A DNA stretch of 64,000 bases from Proteus columbae (lineage in GTDB: Bacteria; Pseudomonadota; Gammaproteobacteria; Enterobacterales; Enterobacteriaceae). Positions 10,090-21,707 of the stretch are shown piece after piece. Numbering within the stretch: the first letter of the stretch is position 1; each line of letters opens with the position of its first letter. The position numbers and the translations under genes were made by a program. Under the pieces are notes generated by a model. It saw only the letters and a program-made list of their open reading frames with translations, was not told the origin of the DNA and did not search any database. The stretch lies in contig NZ_CP043925.1 in the NCBI RefSeq assembly GCF_009914335.1, positions 620,001 to 684,000 on the forward strand. Reading direction: 5' to 3'.

Positions 10090-10935
10090 TTATCCCATCT
10101 TGATAGCAACAATACCGGCTAAAATCACTAAACACGCCAATAGCTGTTTACGGTTAAATTGCTCTTTTAACAGATAAACAGATAAGATCATGGCAAATAA
10201 CACGCTGGTTTCCCTTAGTGCAGCGACAAGCACAATAGAGGCATGACTCATCGCCCATATCACTATGCCATAACTGACCAATTGCATCACGCCACCAAAG
10301 AAAGCTGGTTTCCAATAATCCTTTATCTTGATTTTTAAATGTTGGCGATAACGAAGCCAAGCAAGTAAATACATTGCGATACCATTTAAAAAGAAGAGCC
10401 ATAAAATATAAGCAAACGGTGTTTCACCTACACGAGAGCCATTACCATCAGATAGGGTATAACTAGCGGTAAATAATGCGGTAAGTAGCGCAAAAAAGAG
10501 TGCATCTTTACGTAAATTAAACTCTGCTATTTTTCTACTACGTGAGATAAGGATAATACCCAAAATGATAAACAAAATGCCAATGAGTCCAGCAATAGGC
10601 AGTGTTTCATGGAAGAGAAAAAAACCAAGAAAAGCAGTCATTAATGGCGCACTGCCACGAGAGATAGGGTAGACCTGATTAAAGTCAGCTAGGGTATAAC
10701 AGCGACTTAAAGAGAGTGTGTAACCAATATGAAATAAAACAGAAAGAATAAGCCATTTCCATGCACCAACATCAGGGAGTCCAACCCAAAACAAGGCGGG
10801 TAGAGTTACAGCGCCCGAAAAAAAAGTCAGTAACGAGATCCCTAAAAATCGATCACTACCTACTTTAACTAATGCATTCCAACATGCATGAAAGATAGCA
10901 GCAAATAAAACGGCAATAAAAACAGTAATCGACAT
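10090..10935 (-). CDS. EamA/DMT-superfamily transporter
   Basis: An inner-membrane protein of 281 residues if started at the ATG at 10935 (MSITVFIAVLFAAIFHACWNAL). A longer frame begins 57 nt upstream but adds hydrophilic sequence in front of the first membrane helix, so the internal start is preferred. It shows about ten hydrophobic helices in two halves, each resembling an EamA domain, with conserved ISRGSAPLMTAFLG and LREPTSVLFA-like (LRETSVLFAMILSVYLLKE) segments. DMT exporters of this type move amino acids or metabolites outward. The substrate cannot be read from the sequence. It is transcribed alone, convergent with dnaJ. Confidence 0.85.
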   Translation of the reverse strand: MSITVFIAVLFAAIFHACWNALVKVGSDRFLGISLLTFFSGAVTLPALFWVGLPDVGAWKWLILSVLFHIGYTLSLSRCYTLADFNQVYPISRGSAPLMTAFLGFFLFHETLPIAGLIGILFIILGIILISRSRKIAEFNLRKDALFFALLTALFTASYTLSDGNGSRVGETPFAYILWLFFLNGIAMYLLAWLRYRQHLKIKIKDYWKPAFFGGVMQLVSYGIVIWAMSHASIVLVAALRETSVLFAMILSVYLLKEQFNRKQLLACLVILAGIVAIKMG

Positions 10936-11390
10936 ATTGATAGAAACCTTAATGTAACGAGAGTATTCACTATCTATAGGACAATAACACAATGGTTAAA
11001 TAGTGAAACATGCAACATTTTCTTTTTATTTATAATTGCGGGGTATATTTTAATATGAAGAATAACATTAGCATTATTTATGTAGATAAGAAAAATTGAT
11101 ACTTTTGATCTATTTTGTTGATTGGTGTTAATTATTAAATTAGATGCTTATTTTTGTTTTTTTATAAATAAAATTTCATTAAATCAATATGATAAAAATA
11201 TCTTTTATAAATCTACTTTTATTCTATTTTTTTCGATGCTTTATTGATTTGCGACGATTATTTGCTTTGTTTTTCTTGATATTTTCTCTTTAATTCGAAA
11301 ATATCGATTTGTTATCCATAAATAATCTGTTTTTTACGAATTCATAATTAGCATATTATTAACAAAATTAGTAATTTTGAGGTTAATATT
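10936..11390. other. AT-rich intergenic region upstream of nhaA
   Basis: About 455 bases between divergent genes, very AT-rich, with no credible ORF. It must hold the promoter(s) of nhaA, which in E. coli responds to NhaR and sodium. I do not see a defensible operator. Confidence 0.5.
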
Positions 11391-12569
11391 ATGACGGCAA
11401 TTATTAGACAATTTTTGAGATTAGAGGCATCAGGCGGTATTCTTCTGATTATTGCTGCTATTATCGCATTGATTATGGCGAATACACCTCTAAGTGCTTT
11501 GTATAATGAGTTTTTATCTATTCCAATTATGATCAAATTCGGTGCATTCGAACTTGATAAACCATTATTACTTTGGGTAAATGATGCCTTAATGGCGATC
11601 TTTTTCTTAGTAGTCGGATTGGAAGTTAAACGTGAATTAAAAGAAGGCTCTTTGGCTCAGCGTGATAGAGCCATTTTCCCTGCGATAGCCGCAGTAGGTG
11701 GTATGTTAGCCCCTGCATTGATTTATTTGATGTTTAATCATGCGGACGCAATTGGACAGCAAGGTTGGGCAATTCCAGCGGCAACCGATATTGCTTTTGC
11801 ACTGGGGGTCATGGCGTTACTGGGTAAGCGTGTTCCTGTCGAGTTAAAAGTCTTTTTGTTAGCGTTAGCTATCATTGATGACTTAGGTGTGATTGTCATT
11901 ATTGCGCTCTTTTATTCAAAGAGTATTGCATTAATGCCTCTCGCTTTGGCAGGTTTGATAGTGATTGCTCTGGGCATAATGAACTGGCGTAAAGTGGGTA
12001 ATACGGCTGCTTATTTAATTCTAGGGTTCATCTTGTGGGTGTGTATTTTAAAATCAGGTATTCATGCCACCATTGCAGGTGTGATTGTTGGATTTCTTAT
12101 CCCATTGAGAAATAAAGAAGGTGATTCTCCTTCTGAAGAATTAGAGCATGTGCTACATCCTTGGGTTGCCTATTTTATTTTGCCGCTGTTTGCATTTAGT
12201 AATGCAGGGGTTTCTTTAAATGGTGTAACACTTGATGGCATGTTATCTGCTTTACCGTTAGGTATCGCGTTAGGTCTATTTTTAGGTAAGCCGATTGGAA
12301 TTTTCCTCTTTAGTTGGATTTCGGTAAAACTAGGCATTGCAAAATTACCAGATGCGATTAATCTTAAGCAAATATTTGCAGTATCTGTGCTATGTGGTAT
12401 CGGTTTTACTATGTCTATCTTTATCGCAGGGTTAGCATTTGATGGCGCGGATGAAGCTTATAATACCTATGCTAAGCTTGGTATTTTAGTCGGTTCAACA
12501 GTAGCCGCTGTTGTGGGATATTTGTTACTTCGTTCTGTTTTACCGAAGTTAAAAACGAAGTCAATATAG
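11391..12569 (+). CDS. nhaA: Na+/H+ antiporter NhaA
   Basis: NhaA exchanges internal sodium for external protons across the inner membrane, giving salt and alkaline tolerance. At 392 residues it is close to E. coli NhaA (388). It has about twelve hydrophobic helices. The ion-binding aspartate pair lies in [18 protein letters not shown] (residues about 157-174), and [17 protein letters not shown] (helix IV region) and the C-terminal [16 protein letters not shown] are conserved. The GAGG ribosome binding site lies 8 nt upstream of ATG. It is followed by nhaR in the same orientation. Confidence 0.97.
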   Translation: MTAIIRQFLRLEASGGILLIIAAIIALIMANTPLSALYNEFLSIPIMIKFGAFELDKPLLLWVNDALMAIFFLVVGLEVKRELKEGSLAQRDRAIFPAIAAVGGMLAPALIYLMFNHADAIGQQGWAIPAATDIAFALGVMALLGKRVPVELKVFLLALAIIDDLGVIVIIALFYSKSIALMPLALAGLIVIALGIMNWRKVGNTAAYLILGFILWVCILKSGIHATIAGVIVGFLIPLRNKEGDSPSEELEHVLHPWVAYFILPLFAFSNAGVSLNGVTLDGMLSALPLGIALGLFLGKPIGIFLFSWISVKLGIAKLPDAINLKQIFAVSVLCGIGFTMSIFIAGLAFDGADEAYNTYAKLGILVGSTVAAVVGYLLLRSVLPKLKTKSI

Positions 12570-12628
12570 GGAAATTTATTACGGATTTGAGTTTCTCAAC
12601 ACAATAAATACCGAGCTATATATTTAAA

Positions 12629-12668
12629 CCTACGGTGCAATACAGTGTATTGTGCCGTAGGTGTTTTT
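12629..12668 (+). terminator. hairpin/terminator between nhaA and nhaR
   Basis: CCTACGG (12629-12635) pairs with CCGTAGG (12655-12661), and the stem continues inward through imperfect pairs. TGTTTTTAT follows. It may separate or attenuate nhaR expression. Confidence 0.65.
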
Positions 12669-12759
12669 ATGAGGATTGGGTGCAAGGAAAGCCAATCGCA
12701 AACTAATGCGTTATTACATAGTCTGTGTATGAAGCACAGAAGTTGAAAGGAAGATAACT

Positions 12760-13680
12760 ATGCGGGTGTCACATCTCAATTTTAACCATCTTTATTATTT
12801 TTGGCATGTGTGTAAAGAAGGCTCTGTTGTGGGTGCAGCGCAAGCGCTGTATCTGACACCTCAGACAATTACAGGGCAAATTAAAGCATTAGAAGAAAGA
12901 TTGGGTGGCAAGTTATTTAAACGCCAAGGAAGAGGATTAGTTCCTTCAGAATTGGGTCAACTCATTTTTCGTTATGCCGATAAAATGTTTATGCTCAGCC
13001 AAGAAATGCTGGATATCGTTAATTACAGTCGTGAATCGAATTTACTGTTTGATGTCGGTGTTGCGGATGCGTTATCAAAACAATTAGTCAGTCGCATATT
13101 AGAAACGGCTGTTATTGATAATGAGCAAATCCATCTGCGTTGTTTTGAATCTACTCATGAACTATTACTAGAGCAATTAAGTCAGCATAAGCTGGATATG
13201 ATCCTATCAGATTGCCCCGTGGATTCGTCACAACAAGAAGGTCTGTTCTCTGTAAAACTCGGCGAATGTAATATGAGTTTTTTTTGCAGTCATCCGCTTC
13301 CTGAAAAGCCGTTTCCTGAATGTTTAGAAGAGCGAAAGCTCCTCATTCCGGGGCGTAGATATATGTTAGGTCGCCATTTATTAACATGGATACGTAATAA
13401 AAACCTGCAAGTAGAAATATTGGGTGAGTTTGATGATGCGGCATTAATGAAAGCATTCGGCTTAAATTATAATGCTATCTTTGTCGCGCCTTCACTGTAT
13501 ACCGACGAAACTTTTGCTCATAGTAATATCGAAGAGATTGGGAAGCTTGATACGGTAAAAGAAGAGTATTACGCGATTTTTGCAGAGCGAATGATCCAAC
13601 ATCCAGCGGTTCAACGTGTTTGTAATACTGATTTTTCAGAACTCTTTAATGGAGATAAAAAGAGCGTTGTAAACCCATAA
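12760..13680 (+). CDS. nhaR: LysR-type transcriptional activator NhaR
   Basis: NhaR activates nhaA in response to sodium. The 306 residues show an N-terminal winged helix-turn-helix ([21 protein letters not shown], residues about 14-35, then [18 protein letters not shown]) and a LysR substrate domain ([19 protein letters not shown] onward). Similarity to E. coli NhaR (301 residues) is very high. The ATG with an AAGGAAG ribosome binding site adds two residues before the position matching the E. coli start. Its place after nhaA is the conserved arrangement. Confidence 0.96.
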   Translation: MRVSHLNFNHLYYFWHVCKEGSVVGAAQALYLTPQTITGQIKALEERLGGKLFKRQGRGLVPSELGQLIFRYADKMFMLSQEMLDIVNYSRESNLLFDVGVADALSKQLVSRILETAVIDNEQIHLRCFESTHELLLEQLSQHKLDMILSDCPVDSSQQEGLFSVKLGECNMSFFCSHPLPEKPFPECLEERKLLIPGRRYMLGRHLLTWIRNKNLQVEILGEFDDAALMKAFGLNYNAIFVAPSLYTDETFAHSNIEEIGKLDTVKEEYYAIFAERMIQHPAVQRVCNTDFSELFNGDKKSVVNP

Positions 13681-13710
13681 AGTGGTTGCGGTTAAAAAGT
13701 AGAAAATAAA

Positions 13711-13733
13711 AAACCGGCATAAGCCGGTTTTTT
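13711..13733. terminator. bidirectional terminator (nhaR / rpsT)
   Basis: AAACCGGC (13711-13718) pairs with GCCGGTTT (13723-13730) around a four-base loop. T and A runs flank it. Confidence 0.9.
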
Positions 13734-13752
13734 ATAACACAAGAAAGCAATA

Positions 13753-14013
13753 TTACATTGCTTTGATTTGTGCTTGCAGATTAGCTTTATGACGTGCAGC
13801 TTTATTCTTGTGAATTAAGCCTTTAGTTGCCTGACGGTCAACAATTGGTTGCATGTCATTAAATGCTTTTTGTGCTGCTTCTTTATCACCTGAAGCAACT
13901 GCTGCGTATACTTTTTTGATGTAAGTACGCATCATAGAACGACGGCTTGCGTTGTGCTGACGACGCTTTTCAGACTGAACCGCACGTTTCTTAGCTGATT
14001 TGATATTAGCCAA
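13753..14013 (-). CDS. rpsT: 30S ribosomal protein S20
   Basis: A small, very basic 86-residue protein beginning [18 protein letters not shown], which binds 16S rRNA early in 30S assembly. The start codon is TTG (complement of CAA at 14011-14013). E. coli rpsT also uses UUG, linked there to feedback control of S20 translation, so this rare start appears conserved. The upstream ribosome binding site is GGGAG. It is transcribed as a single gene, convergent with nhaR. Confidence 0.98.
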   Translation of the reverse strand: MANIKSAKKRAVQSEKRRQHNASRRSMMRTYIKKVYAAVASGDKEAAQKAFNDMQPIVDRQATKGLIHKNKAARHKANLQAQIKAM

Positions 14014-14444
14014 GTTCCAACTCCCAAATATATTCTAGCGAGGACAAATACAAAGGTGAAGGAATATGCCTTTTCAACCTAAGTTTGTCAATGGATTTAT
14101 ACAAAATTAGCGTCGTTGTACGCGACACTTGTTTCGTTGTGATGGCGCAAGATTTTATCAGTTAAGACGGGTAGAATACAGTCTTTTGAGTGAAAAAATC
14201 ATCAAAATCGTGTATATGAGTAATAAATAATAGATTCTAATAGGATCTATGCTTGATTTTATGCGATTTTATAACCAAGAAGTGAGTGATAGTCCATTTT
14301 TTGTTTGATGTGAGCAATCAAATTTAAGAATAACAGTGAATCGACTTGTCGAGATATTACTCATCAATAAACATTGATATATTGGGTTACTCTCAAGCCT
14401 TTGACAAGGTATAATCCAATAATTTCCACGGTATTGAGCCAGTT
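14014..14444. other. intergenic region rpsT-ribF (divergent promoters)
   Basis: About 430 bases with no credible ORF. A TATAAT hexamer at 14410-14415, with a weak -35 (TTACTC, 14387-14392) 17 nt before it, could drive ribF and the operon that follows. The left half must carry the rpsT promoters. Confidence 0.45.
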
Positions 14445-15386
14445 ATGGAGCTAATTCGCGGTATACAAAATATTAGAGCGCTACACCACGGTTGCGTTCT
14501 GACAATTGGGAATTTTGATGGTGTCCATAGAGGCCATCAGGCATTATTGAAACACTTGAAGCAAGAGGCATCGCAGCGAGGATTACCCACGGTTGTGATG
14601 ACATTTGAGCCTCAGCCACTTGAGTTCTTTTTACCAGAAAAGGCACCAGCACGTCTGACTCGTTTACGAGACAAGATTAAGTATTTAGCTGAATGTGGTA
14701 TTGATTACCTTTTGTGTGTCAAATTTGATAAACAATTTGCGGCACAAACACCGGAAGAATTTGTTTCATCACTGTTGGTGAATAAATTAGGGGTGAAGTT
14801 TCTTGCTATTGGTGATGATTTTCGCTTTGGCAAAAATCGTGAAGGTGATTTCCATTTTTTACAACAAGCCGGTGTTAGATATGGATTTGAAGTCGCTAAT
14901 ACTGAAAGTTATTGCGATAAAGGATTGCGTATCAGTAGCACTGCGGTACGAGAAGCGTTACTCAATGATGATTTAGTTCTTGCTGAATCACTACTAGGAC
15001 ACCCTTACAGCGTTTGTGGGCGTGTTGTTCATGGTAATGAATTGGGTAGAACCATTGGTTTTCCGACAGCCAATATTCCTATGAAACGCTTAGTTGCACC
15101 AGTTAAAGGCGTTTATGCCGTTGATGTCTATTTATCAGATAATCAATCACCTTTACCCGGTGTGGCAAATATCGGAAGTCGTCCTACTGTAAAAGGGACG
15201 GGCGTACAATTAGAAGTGCATTTAATCGACGTTAATATGGATTTATATGGACGTCGTATTGATGTTGTGTTACGAAAGAAATTACGTAATGAACAGCGAT
15301 TTGCATCATTGGATGCATTGAAGCAGCAAATCGCAGATGATGTGGCTACTGCTAGGGATTTTTTATCGCAGCGGTCGGAGTCATAA
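14445..15386 (+). CDS. ribF: bifunctional riboflavin kinase / FAD synthetase
   Basis: RibF phosphorylates riboflavin to FMN and adenylylates it to FAD. It has 313 residues, as in E. coli. The N-terminal nucleotidyltransferase shows LTIGNFDGVHRGHQALL (residues about 19-35) and IGDDFRFGKNREGD. The C-terminal riboflavin kinase shows LGRTIGFPTANI (about 200-211) and GVANIGSRPTV. It is the first gene of the ribF-ileS-lspA-fkpB-ispH cluster, and ileS begins 30 nt after its stop. Confidence 0.98.
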   Translation: MELIRGIQNIRALHHGCVLTIGNFDGVHRGHQALLKHLKQEASQRGLPTVVMTFEPQPLEFFLPEKAPARLTRLRDKIKYLAECGIDYLLCVKFDKQFAAQTPEEFVSSLLVNKLGVKFLAIGDDFRFGKNREGDFHFLQQAGVRYGFEVANTESYCDKGLRISSTAVREALLNDDLVLAESLLGHPYSVCGRVVHGNELGRTIGFPTANIPMKRLVAPVKGVYAVDVYLSDNQSPLPGVANIGSRPTVKGTGVQLEVHLIDVNMDLYGRRIDVVLRKKLRNEQRFASLDALKQQIADDVATARDFLSQRSES

Positions 15387-15415
15387 ACTAGCGGAAAATT
15401 GGAACTGAGAATCGA

Positions 15416-18226
15416 ATGAGTGACTATAAAAATACCCTGAACTTACCAGAAACAGGGTTCCCTATGCGCGGGGATTTAGCAAAGCGCGAGCCAGAGATGT
15501 TATCACGTTGGTACAAAGAAGGTTTGTATCAAGCAATTCGTCAGGCTAAAAGTGGTAAGAAAACATTTATTTTGCACGATGGCCCTCCATACGCCAACGG
15601 CAATATTCATATTGGTCACTCAGTAAACAAAATTCTCAAAGATATTATTATTAAATCCAAAGGGCTGTCAGGCTTTGATTCTCCGTACATTCCAGGATGG
15701 GATTGTCACGGATTACCTATCGAACTAAAAGTTGAACAAATCGTAGGTAAACCAGGAGAGAAAATATCTGCAGCGCAATTCCGCGAGGAATGCCGTAAAT
15801 ATGCTTACGAGCAAATTGAAGCACAGAAAAAAGATTTTATTCGTTTAGGTGTTCTAGGAGATTGGGAAAAACCTTATCTCACTATGGATTACAAAACCGA
15901 AGCGAACACTATTCGTGCGTTAGCGCGTATCATCGCAAATGGTCACCTGTTAAAAGGGGCTAAACCTGTTCACTGGTGTACTGCGTGTGGTTCATCGCTG
16001 GCAGAAGCTGAAGTTGAATATTACGATAAAACTTCACCGTCGATTGATGTGCGTTTCACCGCCGTTGATCCAAACGCCGTTGCCGCAAAATTCCATGCAG
16101 TAACAGATAAGCCTATTTCTTTGGTTATCTGGACAACAACACCGTGGACATTACCTGCTAACCGCGCTATCGCATTAAATGCTGAATTTAATTACGCATT
16201 AGTCTCTTTTAACGATGAATGCGTGATTTTAGCCGCTGATCTTGTTGAAGGCGTAATGAAGCGTATTGGCGTAACAAGCTGGGCTGTTTTAGGCGAATGT
16301 AAGGGTGCTGATCTAGAACTACTGCGCTTTAATCATCCATTTATGGGCTTTGATGTACCTGCAATTTTAGGTGATCACGTTACTTTAGAAGCGGGTACAG
16401 GTGCTGTTCATACTGCACCAGGCCACGGTCCTGATGACTTTGTTGTCGGTCAAAAATACGGTTTAGAAGTGGCAAATCCTGTTGGGCCTAATGGTTGTTA
16501 CTTGCCGGGCACTTATCCAACATTAGATGGCGTTTTTGTTTTCAAAGCAAATGATGTCATTGTTGAGCTGTTAAAAGAAAAAGGTGCTCTGTTACATCAC
16601 GAAGCCATGCAACACAGTTACCCATGTTGCTGGAGACATAAAACGCCAGTTATTTTCCGCGCTACACCACAATGGTTTATTGGCATGGATAAAAACGGTT
16701 TACGTCAGCAATCATTAAAAGAGATCAAAGGTGTTAAATGGATCCCTGATTGGGGTCAAGCACGTATTGAATCAATGGTTGAAAACCGCCCTGACTGGTG
16801 TATTTCTCGTCAACGTACTTGGGGTACGCCAATGTCTCTGTTTGTTCACAAAGAGACTCAAGAGCCACATCCACGTACTTTAGAGTTGATGGAAGAAGTC
16901 GCAAAACGTGTTGAAGTCAGCGGTATTCAAGCATGGTGGGATTTAGATATCCGTGAAGTGCTGGGTGATGAAGCTGACGATTACATGAAAACGCCAGATA
17001 CACTGGATGTTTGGTTCGATTCAGGATCAACACACTCAACAGTGGTTGATGCGCGTCCTGAATTCCATGGCAATTCAGCAGATATGTATTTAGAAGGCTC
17101 TGACCAACATCGTGGTTGGTTTATGTCTTCACTGATGATTTCGACTGCAATCAAAGGCAAAGCGCCTTACCGTGAAGTTTTAACACACGGTTTTACCGTA
17201 GATGGACAAGGCCGTAAAATGTCTAAATCCATCGGTAACACAGTAAGTCCACAAGATGTAATGGATAAACTGGGTGCTGATATCCTACGTTTATGGGTTG
17301 CATCAACAGATTACACTGGTGAAATCGCCGTATCTGATGAAATCTTAAAACGCTCGGCTGATACTTATCGCCGTATTCGTAATACTGCACGTTTCTTCTT
17401 AGCGAACTTAAACGGTTTTGATCCTGCAAAACATCAAGTTAAACCAGAAGAGATGGTCACATTAGATCGCTGGGCAGTAGGTCGTGCGAAAGCAGCACAA
17501 GCGGATATCCTAAAACATTATGAAAATTACGATTTCCATAATGTTATTCAGCGCCTGATGCAGTTCTGTTCAGTGGAAATGGGTTCTTTCTACTTAGATA
17601 TCATCAAAGACAGACAGTACACCGCGAAAAGCGATAGCGTTGCTCGTCGTAGTTGCCAAACAGCGTTATTCCATATCTGTGAAGCATTAGTTCGTTGGAT
17701 GGCGCCAGTTATGTCATTCACAGCAGATGAGATCTGGAATGAGTTACCAGGCGAACGTGCAAAATATGTCTTAACGGAAGAATGGTATACCGATTTATTT
17801 GGCTTAGATGCGTCAGAAACCTTAAATGATGACTATTGGGCTGAATTACTTGCCGTTCGTGGTGAAGTCAATAAAGTATTAGAGCAAGCTCGTACAGATA
17901 AACAACTGCGTGGCTCTTTAGAAGCATCAGTAACTCTGTATGCAGATAAAGCTTTAGCAGATAAGTTAAATGCGTTAGGTAACGAATTGCGTTTTGTTTT
18001 ATTAACTTCTCAAGCGAAAGTGGCAGATATTAATGAAGCACCAGAAACAGCATTAGCTTCTGATATGGCGGGTTTAAAAATCGCCTTTAACAAAGCAGAC
18101 GGCGAAAAATGCCCTCGTTGCTGGCATTATGCGACAGATATCGGTCAAGTAGCGGAACACGCTGAATTATGCGGACGCTGTGTTACTAACGTAGCCGGTA
18201 ACGGTGAAGAACGTAAGTTTGCTTAA
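15416..18226 (+). CDS. ileS: isoleucyl-tRNA synthetase
   Basis: It charges tRNA-Ile and edits mischarged valine. The 936 residues (938 in E. coli) form a class I synthetase. The HIGH motif is in [17 protein letters not shown] (residues about 57-73), the editing domain is in the [16 protein letters not shown] region (about 242-257), and KMSKS is in [12 protein letters not shown] (about 599-610). A C-terminal zinc site has [12 protein letters not shown] and CGRC. Only three bases separate it from lspA, so the two are translationally close. Confidence 0.99.
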   Translation: MSDYKNTLNLPETGFPMRGDLAKREPEMLSRWYKEGLYQAIRQAKSGKKTFILHDGPPYANGNIHIGHSVNKILKDIIIKSKGLSGFDSPYIPGWDCHGLPIELKVEQIVGKPGEKISAAQFREECRKYAYEQIEAQKKDFIRLGVLGDWEKPYLTMDYKTEANTIRALARIIANGHLLKGAKPVHWCTACGSSLAEAEVEYYDKTSPSIDVRFTAVDPNAVAAKFHAVTDKPISLVIWTTTPWTLPANRAIALNAEFNYALVSFNDECVILAADLVEGVMKRIGVTSWAVLGECKGADLELLRFNHPFMGFDVPAILGDHVTLEAGTGAVHTAPGHGPDDFVVGQKYGLEVANPVGPNGCYLPGTYPTLDGVFVFKANDVIVELLKEKGALLHHEAMQHSYPCCWRHKTPVIFRATPQWFIGMDKNGLRQQSLKEIKGVKWIPDWGQARIESMVENRPDWCISRQRTWGTPMSLFVHKETQEPHPRTLELMEEVAKRVEVSGIQAWWDLDIREVLGDEADDYMKTPDTLDVWFDSGSTHSTVVDARPEFHGNSADMYLEGSDQHRGWFMSSLMISTAIKGKAPYREVLTHGFTVDGQGRKMSKSIGNTVSPQDVMDKLGADILRLWVASTDYTGEIAVSDEILKRSADTYRRIRNTARFFLANLNGFDPAKHQVKPEEMVTLDRWAVGRAKAAQADILKHYENYDFHNVIQRLMQFCSVEMGSFYLDIIKDRQYTAKSDSVARRSCQTALFHICEALVRWMAPVMSFTADEIWNELPGERAKYVLTEEWYTDLFGLDASETLNDDYWAELLAVRGEVNKVLEQARTDKQLRGSLEASVTLYADKALADKLNALGNELRFVLLTSQAKVADINEAPETALASDMAGLKIAFNKADGEKCPRCWHYATDIGQVAEHAELCGRCVTNVAGNGEERKFA

Positions 18227-18229
18227 TTA

Positions 18230-18745
18230 ATGAAGAAAACACTTTGCTCTACAGGTTTACGCTGGCTATGGCTAGCCGTCGCCGTAGTGGTGTTGGATTT
18301 AGGAACGAAACAGTATTTCATGCAGACATTTCGTCTGTATGAATCTGTTGCCGTGATGCCTTTTTTCAACTTCACTTACGCCCATAACTATGGTGCTGCC
18401 TTTAGCTTTTTAGCAGATAAAGGAGGATGGCAACGTTGGTTTTTTGCACTGATTGCATTGGCAATCTGCATTACTTTATTGGTAATGATGTATAAAAACA
18501 AAGCGAGCGCTAAGCTAAGTAACGTTGCTTATGCGCTAATTATTGGCGGAGCATTGGGTAATCTCTCTGATCGTCTGATCCACGGGTTTGTCATTGATTT
18601 TCTTGATGTTTATATTGGAGATTGGCATTGGCCTACCTTTAATATTGCTGATATGGGGATTTGTATCGGTGCAGGGCTTATTATTATTGAGAGCTTTTTC
18701 CCTGATAAAAATGTCAGTCCTCAAGATACAAAAAAGCAAAAGTAA
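18230..18745 (+). CDS. lspA: prolipoprotein signal peptidase II
   Basis: LspA cleaves signal peptides from diacylglyceryl-prolipoproteins in the inner membrane. The 171 residues form four membrane helices, with the aspartate-protease residues in [21 protein letters not shown] (residues about 104-124, in NLSDR and VIDFLD). The NYGAAFSFL motif is present. It is embedded between ileS and fkpB. The window encodes at least two likely lipoprotein substrates, the RNase T2 and the 5'-nucleotidase near 60-62 kb. Confidence 0.98.
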   Translation: MKKTLCSTGLRWLWLAVAVVVLDLGTKQYFMQTFRLYESVAVMPFFNFTYAHNYGAAFSFLADKGGWQRWFFALIALAICITLLVMMYKNKASAKLSNVAYALIIGGALGNLSDRLIHGFVIDFLDVYIGDWHWPTFNIADMGICIGAGLIIIESFFPDKNVSPQDTKKQK

Positions 18746-18767
18746 TCAGACAAGAAGTTAACTAAAA

Positions 18768-18792
18768 TAACCCCTGCCTTATGGCGGGGGTT
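18768..18792 (+). other. intercistronic hairpin lspA-fkpB
   Basis: TAACCCC and GGGGTTA arms with an inner GCC/GGC pair (about 18768-18792) form a GC-rich hairpin without a T run. It probably modulates mRNA stability within the operon rather than ending it. Confidence 0.45.
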
Positions 18793-18814
18793 ACGCTTAA
18801 TAGAAGGTATTAGT

Positions 18815-19285
18815 ATGGTTATGCAGGTACTCAACGACAGCGCAGTGTTGCTGAATTTCACTTTAAAGTTAGCAGATGGCTCTGTTGCTGAATCTACACA
18901 AGCGCATGGTAAACCCGCTCTTTTTCGTTTAGGTGATGAAAGTTTATCGCCAGCCTTAGAAGCTGAATTATTGGGATTATCAACGGGAGATAAAAAAACT
19001 TTTACGCTTGCGGGTGAACATCTTTTTGGTAAATACAATCCTGACTTGATCCAATACTTTATGCCTTCTGACTTCGCAGAGTCTGGTGTGCCTGAGGCAG
19101 GCACTATCATGCTATTTACAGCAATGAATGGCAGTGAAATGCCAGGCATTGTAAGAGATGTCACTGAAGATTCTGTAACCGTTGATTTTAATCATCCGTT
19201 AGCGTCAGAAGAAGTGACATTTGATATTGAAGTTGTCAGCATCAATCCTGAGGAGGAAACAACACATGCAAATACTGCTGGCTAA
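18815..19285 (+). CDS. fkpB: FKBP-type peptidyl-prolyl isomerase
   Basis: This SlpA/FkpB-type isomerase has 156 residues, with an FKBP fold interrupted by an insert-in-flap domain. Signatures are [18 protein letters not shown] at the N-terminus, [12 protein letters not shown] (residues about 59-70), [14 protein letters not shown] and [18 protein letters not shown] near the C-terminus. A second ATG two codons downstream (18821) could be the start. It lies between lspA and ispH and overlaps ispH by 20 nt. Confidence 0.95.
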   Translation: MVMQVLNDSAVLLNFTLKLADGSVAESTQAHGKPALFRLGDESLSPALEAELLGLSTGDKKTFTLAGEHLFGKYNPDLIQYFMPSDFAESGVPEAGTIMLFTAMNGSEMPGIVRDVTEDSVTVDFNHPLASEEVTFDIEVVSINPEEETTHANTAG

Positions 19286-20219
19286 CCCACGAGGCTTTTG
19301 TGCGGGTGTTGACCGAGCTATCAGCATTGTTGACCGCGCTCTGGAAATCTATGGCGCACCTATTTATGTTCGTCACGAGGTCGTTCATAACCGCTATGTC
19401 GTTAACGACTTACGTGAACGAGGTGCTATCTTTATTGAAGAAATTTCAGAAGTCCCCGATAACGCGATTTTAATTTTTTCAGCTCATGGTGTTTCTCAAG
19501 CTATTCGTCAAGAAGCTCGCTCACGTAATTTAACAATGCTCTATGATGCAACTTGTCCACTCGTAACCAAAGTGCATATGGAAGTGGCAAGAGCGAGCCG
19601 TAAAGGCAAAGAAGCTATCTTAATAGGTCATGCAGGACACCCTGAAGTTGAAGGCACAATGGGGCAATACAACAACCCTGAAGGGGGAATGTATTTAGTT
19701 GAGTCGCCTGCTGATGTGTGGAAATTAGAAGTCAAAGATGAAGATAATCTTTGCTTTATGACCCAAACAACGCTTTCTGTTGATGATACATCTGAAGTGA
19801 TTGATGCTTTAAATGCACGCTTCCCCAAAATTATTGGGCCTCGTAAAGATGATATCTGCTATGCAACAACCAATCGCCAAGAAGCCGCAAGAGAGCTTGC
19901 TGAAAAAGCGGATGTTGTATTTGTCGTTGGCTCTAAGAACTCATCAAACTCTAATCGCTTAGCGGAGCTTGCACAGCGTGCAGGTAAGCCTTCTTATCTG
20001 ATCGATAGCTTTGAAGATATTGATGAGTCATGGGTGGCTAATGCAAATATTGTTGGCGTTACAGCAGGGGCTTCAGCACCAGATATTTTGGTTCAACAAG
20101 TATTAGAACGTTTAAAAACCTTTGGTGCTGATGACGTGATTGAATTATCAGGGCGTGAAGAAAATATTGTTTTTGAAGTGCCTAAAGAGCTTCGCCTAGA
20201 TTATAAAGTTATCGAATAA
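19266..20219 (+). CDS. ispH: 4-hydroxy-3-methylbut-2-enyl diphosphate reductase
   Basis: IspH makes IPP and DMAPP in the last step of the MEP isoprenoid pathway, using a [4Fe-4S] cluster. The 317 residues start [19 protein letters not shown]. The longer frame upstream is rejected because the ATG at 19266 has a GAGGA ribosome binding site and gives the family N-terminus. The three cluster cysteines are in [17 protein letters not shown] and [10 protein letters not shown]. It overlaps the end of fkpB and is followed by a strong terminator closing the operon. Confidence 0.98.
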   Translation: MQILLANPRGFCAGVDRAISIVDRALEIYGAPIYVRHEVVHNRYVVNDLRERGAIFIEEISEVPDNAILIFSAHGVSQAIRQEARSRNLTMLYDATCPLVTKVHMEVARASRKGKEAILIGHAGHPEVEGTMGQYNNPEGGMYLVESPADVWKLEVKDEDNLCFMTQTTLSVDDTSEVIDALNARFPKIIGPRKDDICYATTNRQEAARELAEKADVVFVVGSKNSSNSNRLAELAQRAGKPSYLIDSFEDIDESWVANANIVGVTAGASAPDILVQQVLERLKTFGADDVIELSGREENIVFEVPKELRLDYKVIE

Positions 20220-20245
20220 TCTCACTTAAATGTGATAGTGAATTT

Positions 20246-20277
20246 AAAAAGCAGAGTGAATGACTCTGCTTTTTTTA
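20246..20277 (+). terminator. rho-independent terminator after ispH
   Basis: GCAGAGT (20251-20257) pairs with ACTCTGC (20263-20269). Eight T follow, and an A run precedes. Confidence 0.9.
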
Positions 20278-20449
20278 TGTATAAAGTAAAGTTAAATGAA
20301 TAATCATGCTGTTCATCTCTTTTACTGATAATGACTACGGTTTTGTGTGTTTTTCTTATCTCGAACGTTAAATGCTGGCATCAAGTGGATGACATCGTTA
20401 ATCTGTAAACAATAAATAGAGACAATAAGTATTGTTAAGGAGAAATTGA

Positions 20450-21274
<825 letters not shown>

Positions 21275-21297
21275 TTTATTAAATTTATAATGTAATG

Positions 21298-21335
21298 AAA
21301 ACTCATGATTATTTTTTGATTATGAGTTTTTATTG
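21298..21335 (+). terminator. probable terminator of dapB
   Basis: AAAACTCAT (21298-21306) pairs with ATGAGTTTT (21322-21330), followed by T-rich sequence. The stem is AT-rich. Confidence 0.65.
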
Positions 21336-21707
21336 ATTTTTATTTGTAATTATTTGCATATGTGTTTTTTATATCTATTTTCTCTGTATTCTTGTCTGTA
21401 TTTTCTTTCTTAATATCAAAAATCATCTATTTTTCCTATTTAAACTCTAATTTTAAATTATCTTGGTAAGCAAACGGTTAAATTTGTAAGATTGATTATA
21501 TAAATTGTCACTTGGTTAACTAAATTGCTAATGATTGATATTTTTTTAATTAAAAAGGTGTTTTTTCTAGACATCTGCTCGTTCGATCTTTAGAATGCGC
21601 CCAATTTGCCAAAAATTTGCCCAATTTTATGTTTTTGGCATTGATTTAGAGTCTTAAATCTGAATTAATATGCATGAAATGTGATTTATTATTCTCTGGA
21701 GGGCGTT
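21336..21707 (+). promoter_or_regulatory. carAB control region with two tandem promoters
   Basis: The region mirrors the E. coli carAB layout. A candidate P1 has TAGACA (21568-21573), 17 nt, TAGAAT (21591-21596). A candidate P2 has TTGATT (21641-21646) and TTAATA (21665-21670), with an ArgR-box-like TGAATTAATATGCATGA over it (21661-21677). A PurR-like AAGCAAACGGTTAAAT lies at 21468-21483, upstream of P1. In E. coli, P1 answers pyrimidines and purines and P2 answers arginine. All sites here are by-eye matches, and the PurR one is imperfect. Confidence 0.55.

Noticed and set aside
18721..19164. Minus-strand frame of 147 codons opposite fkpB
   Set aside because: It is an antisense shadow without ribosome binding site or recognisable motif.
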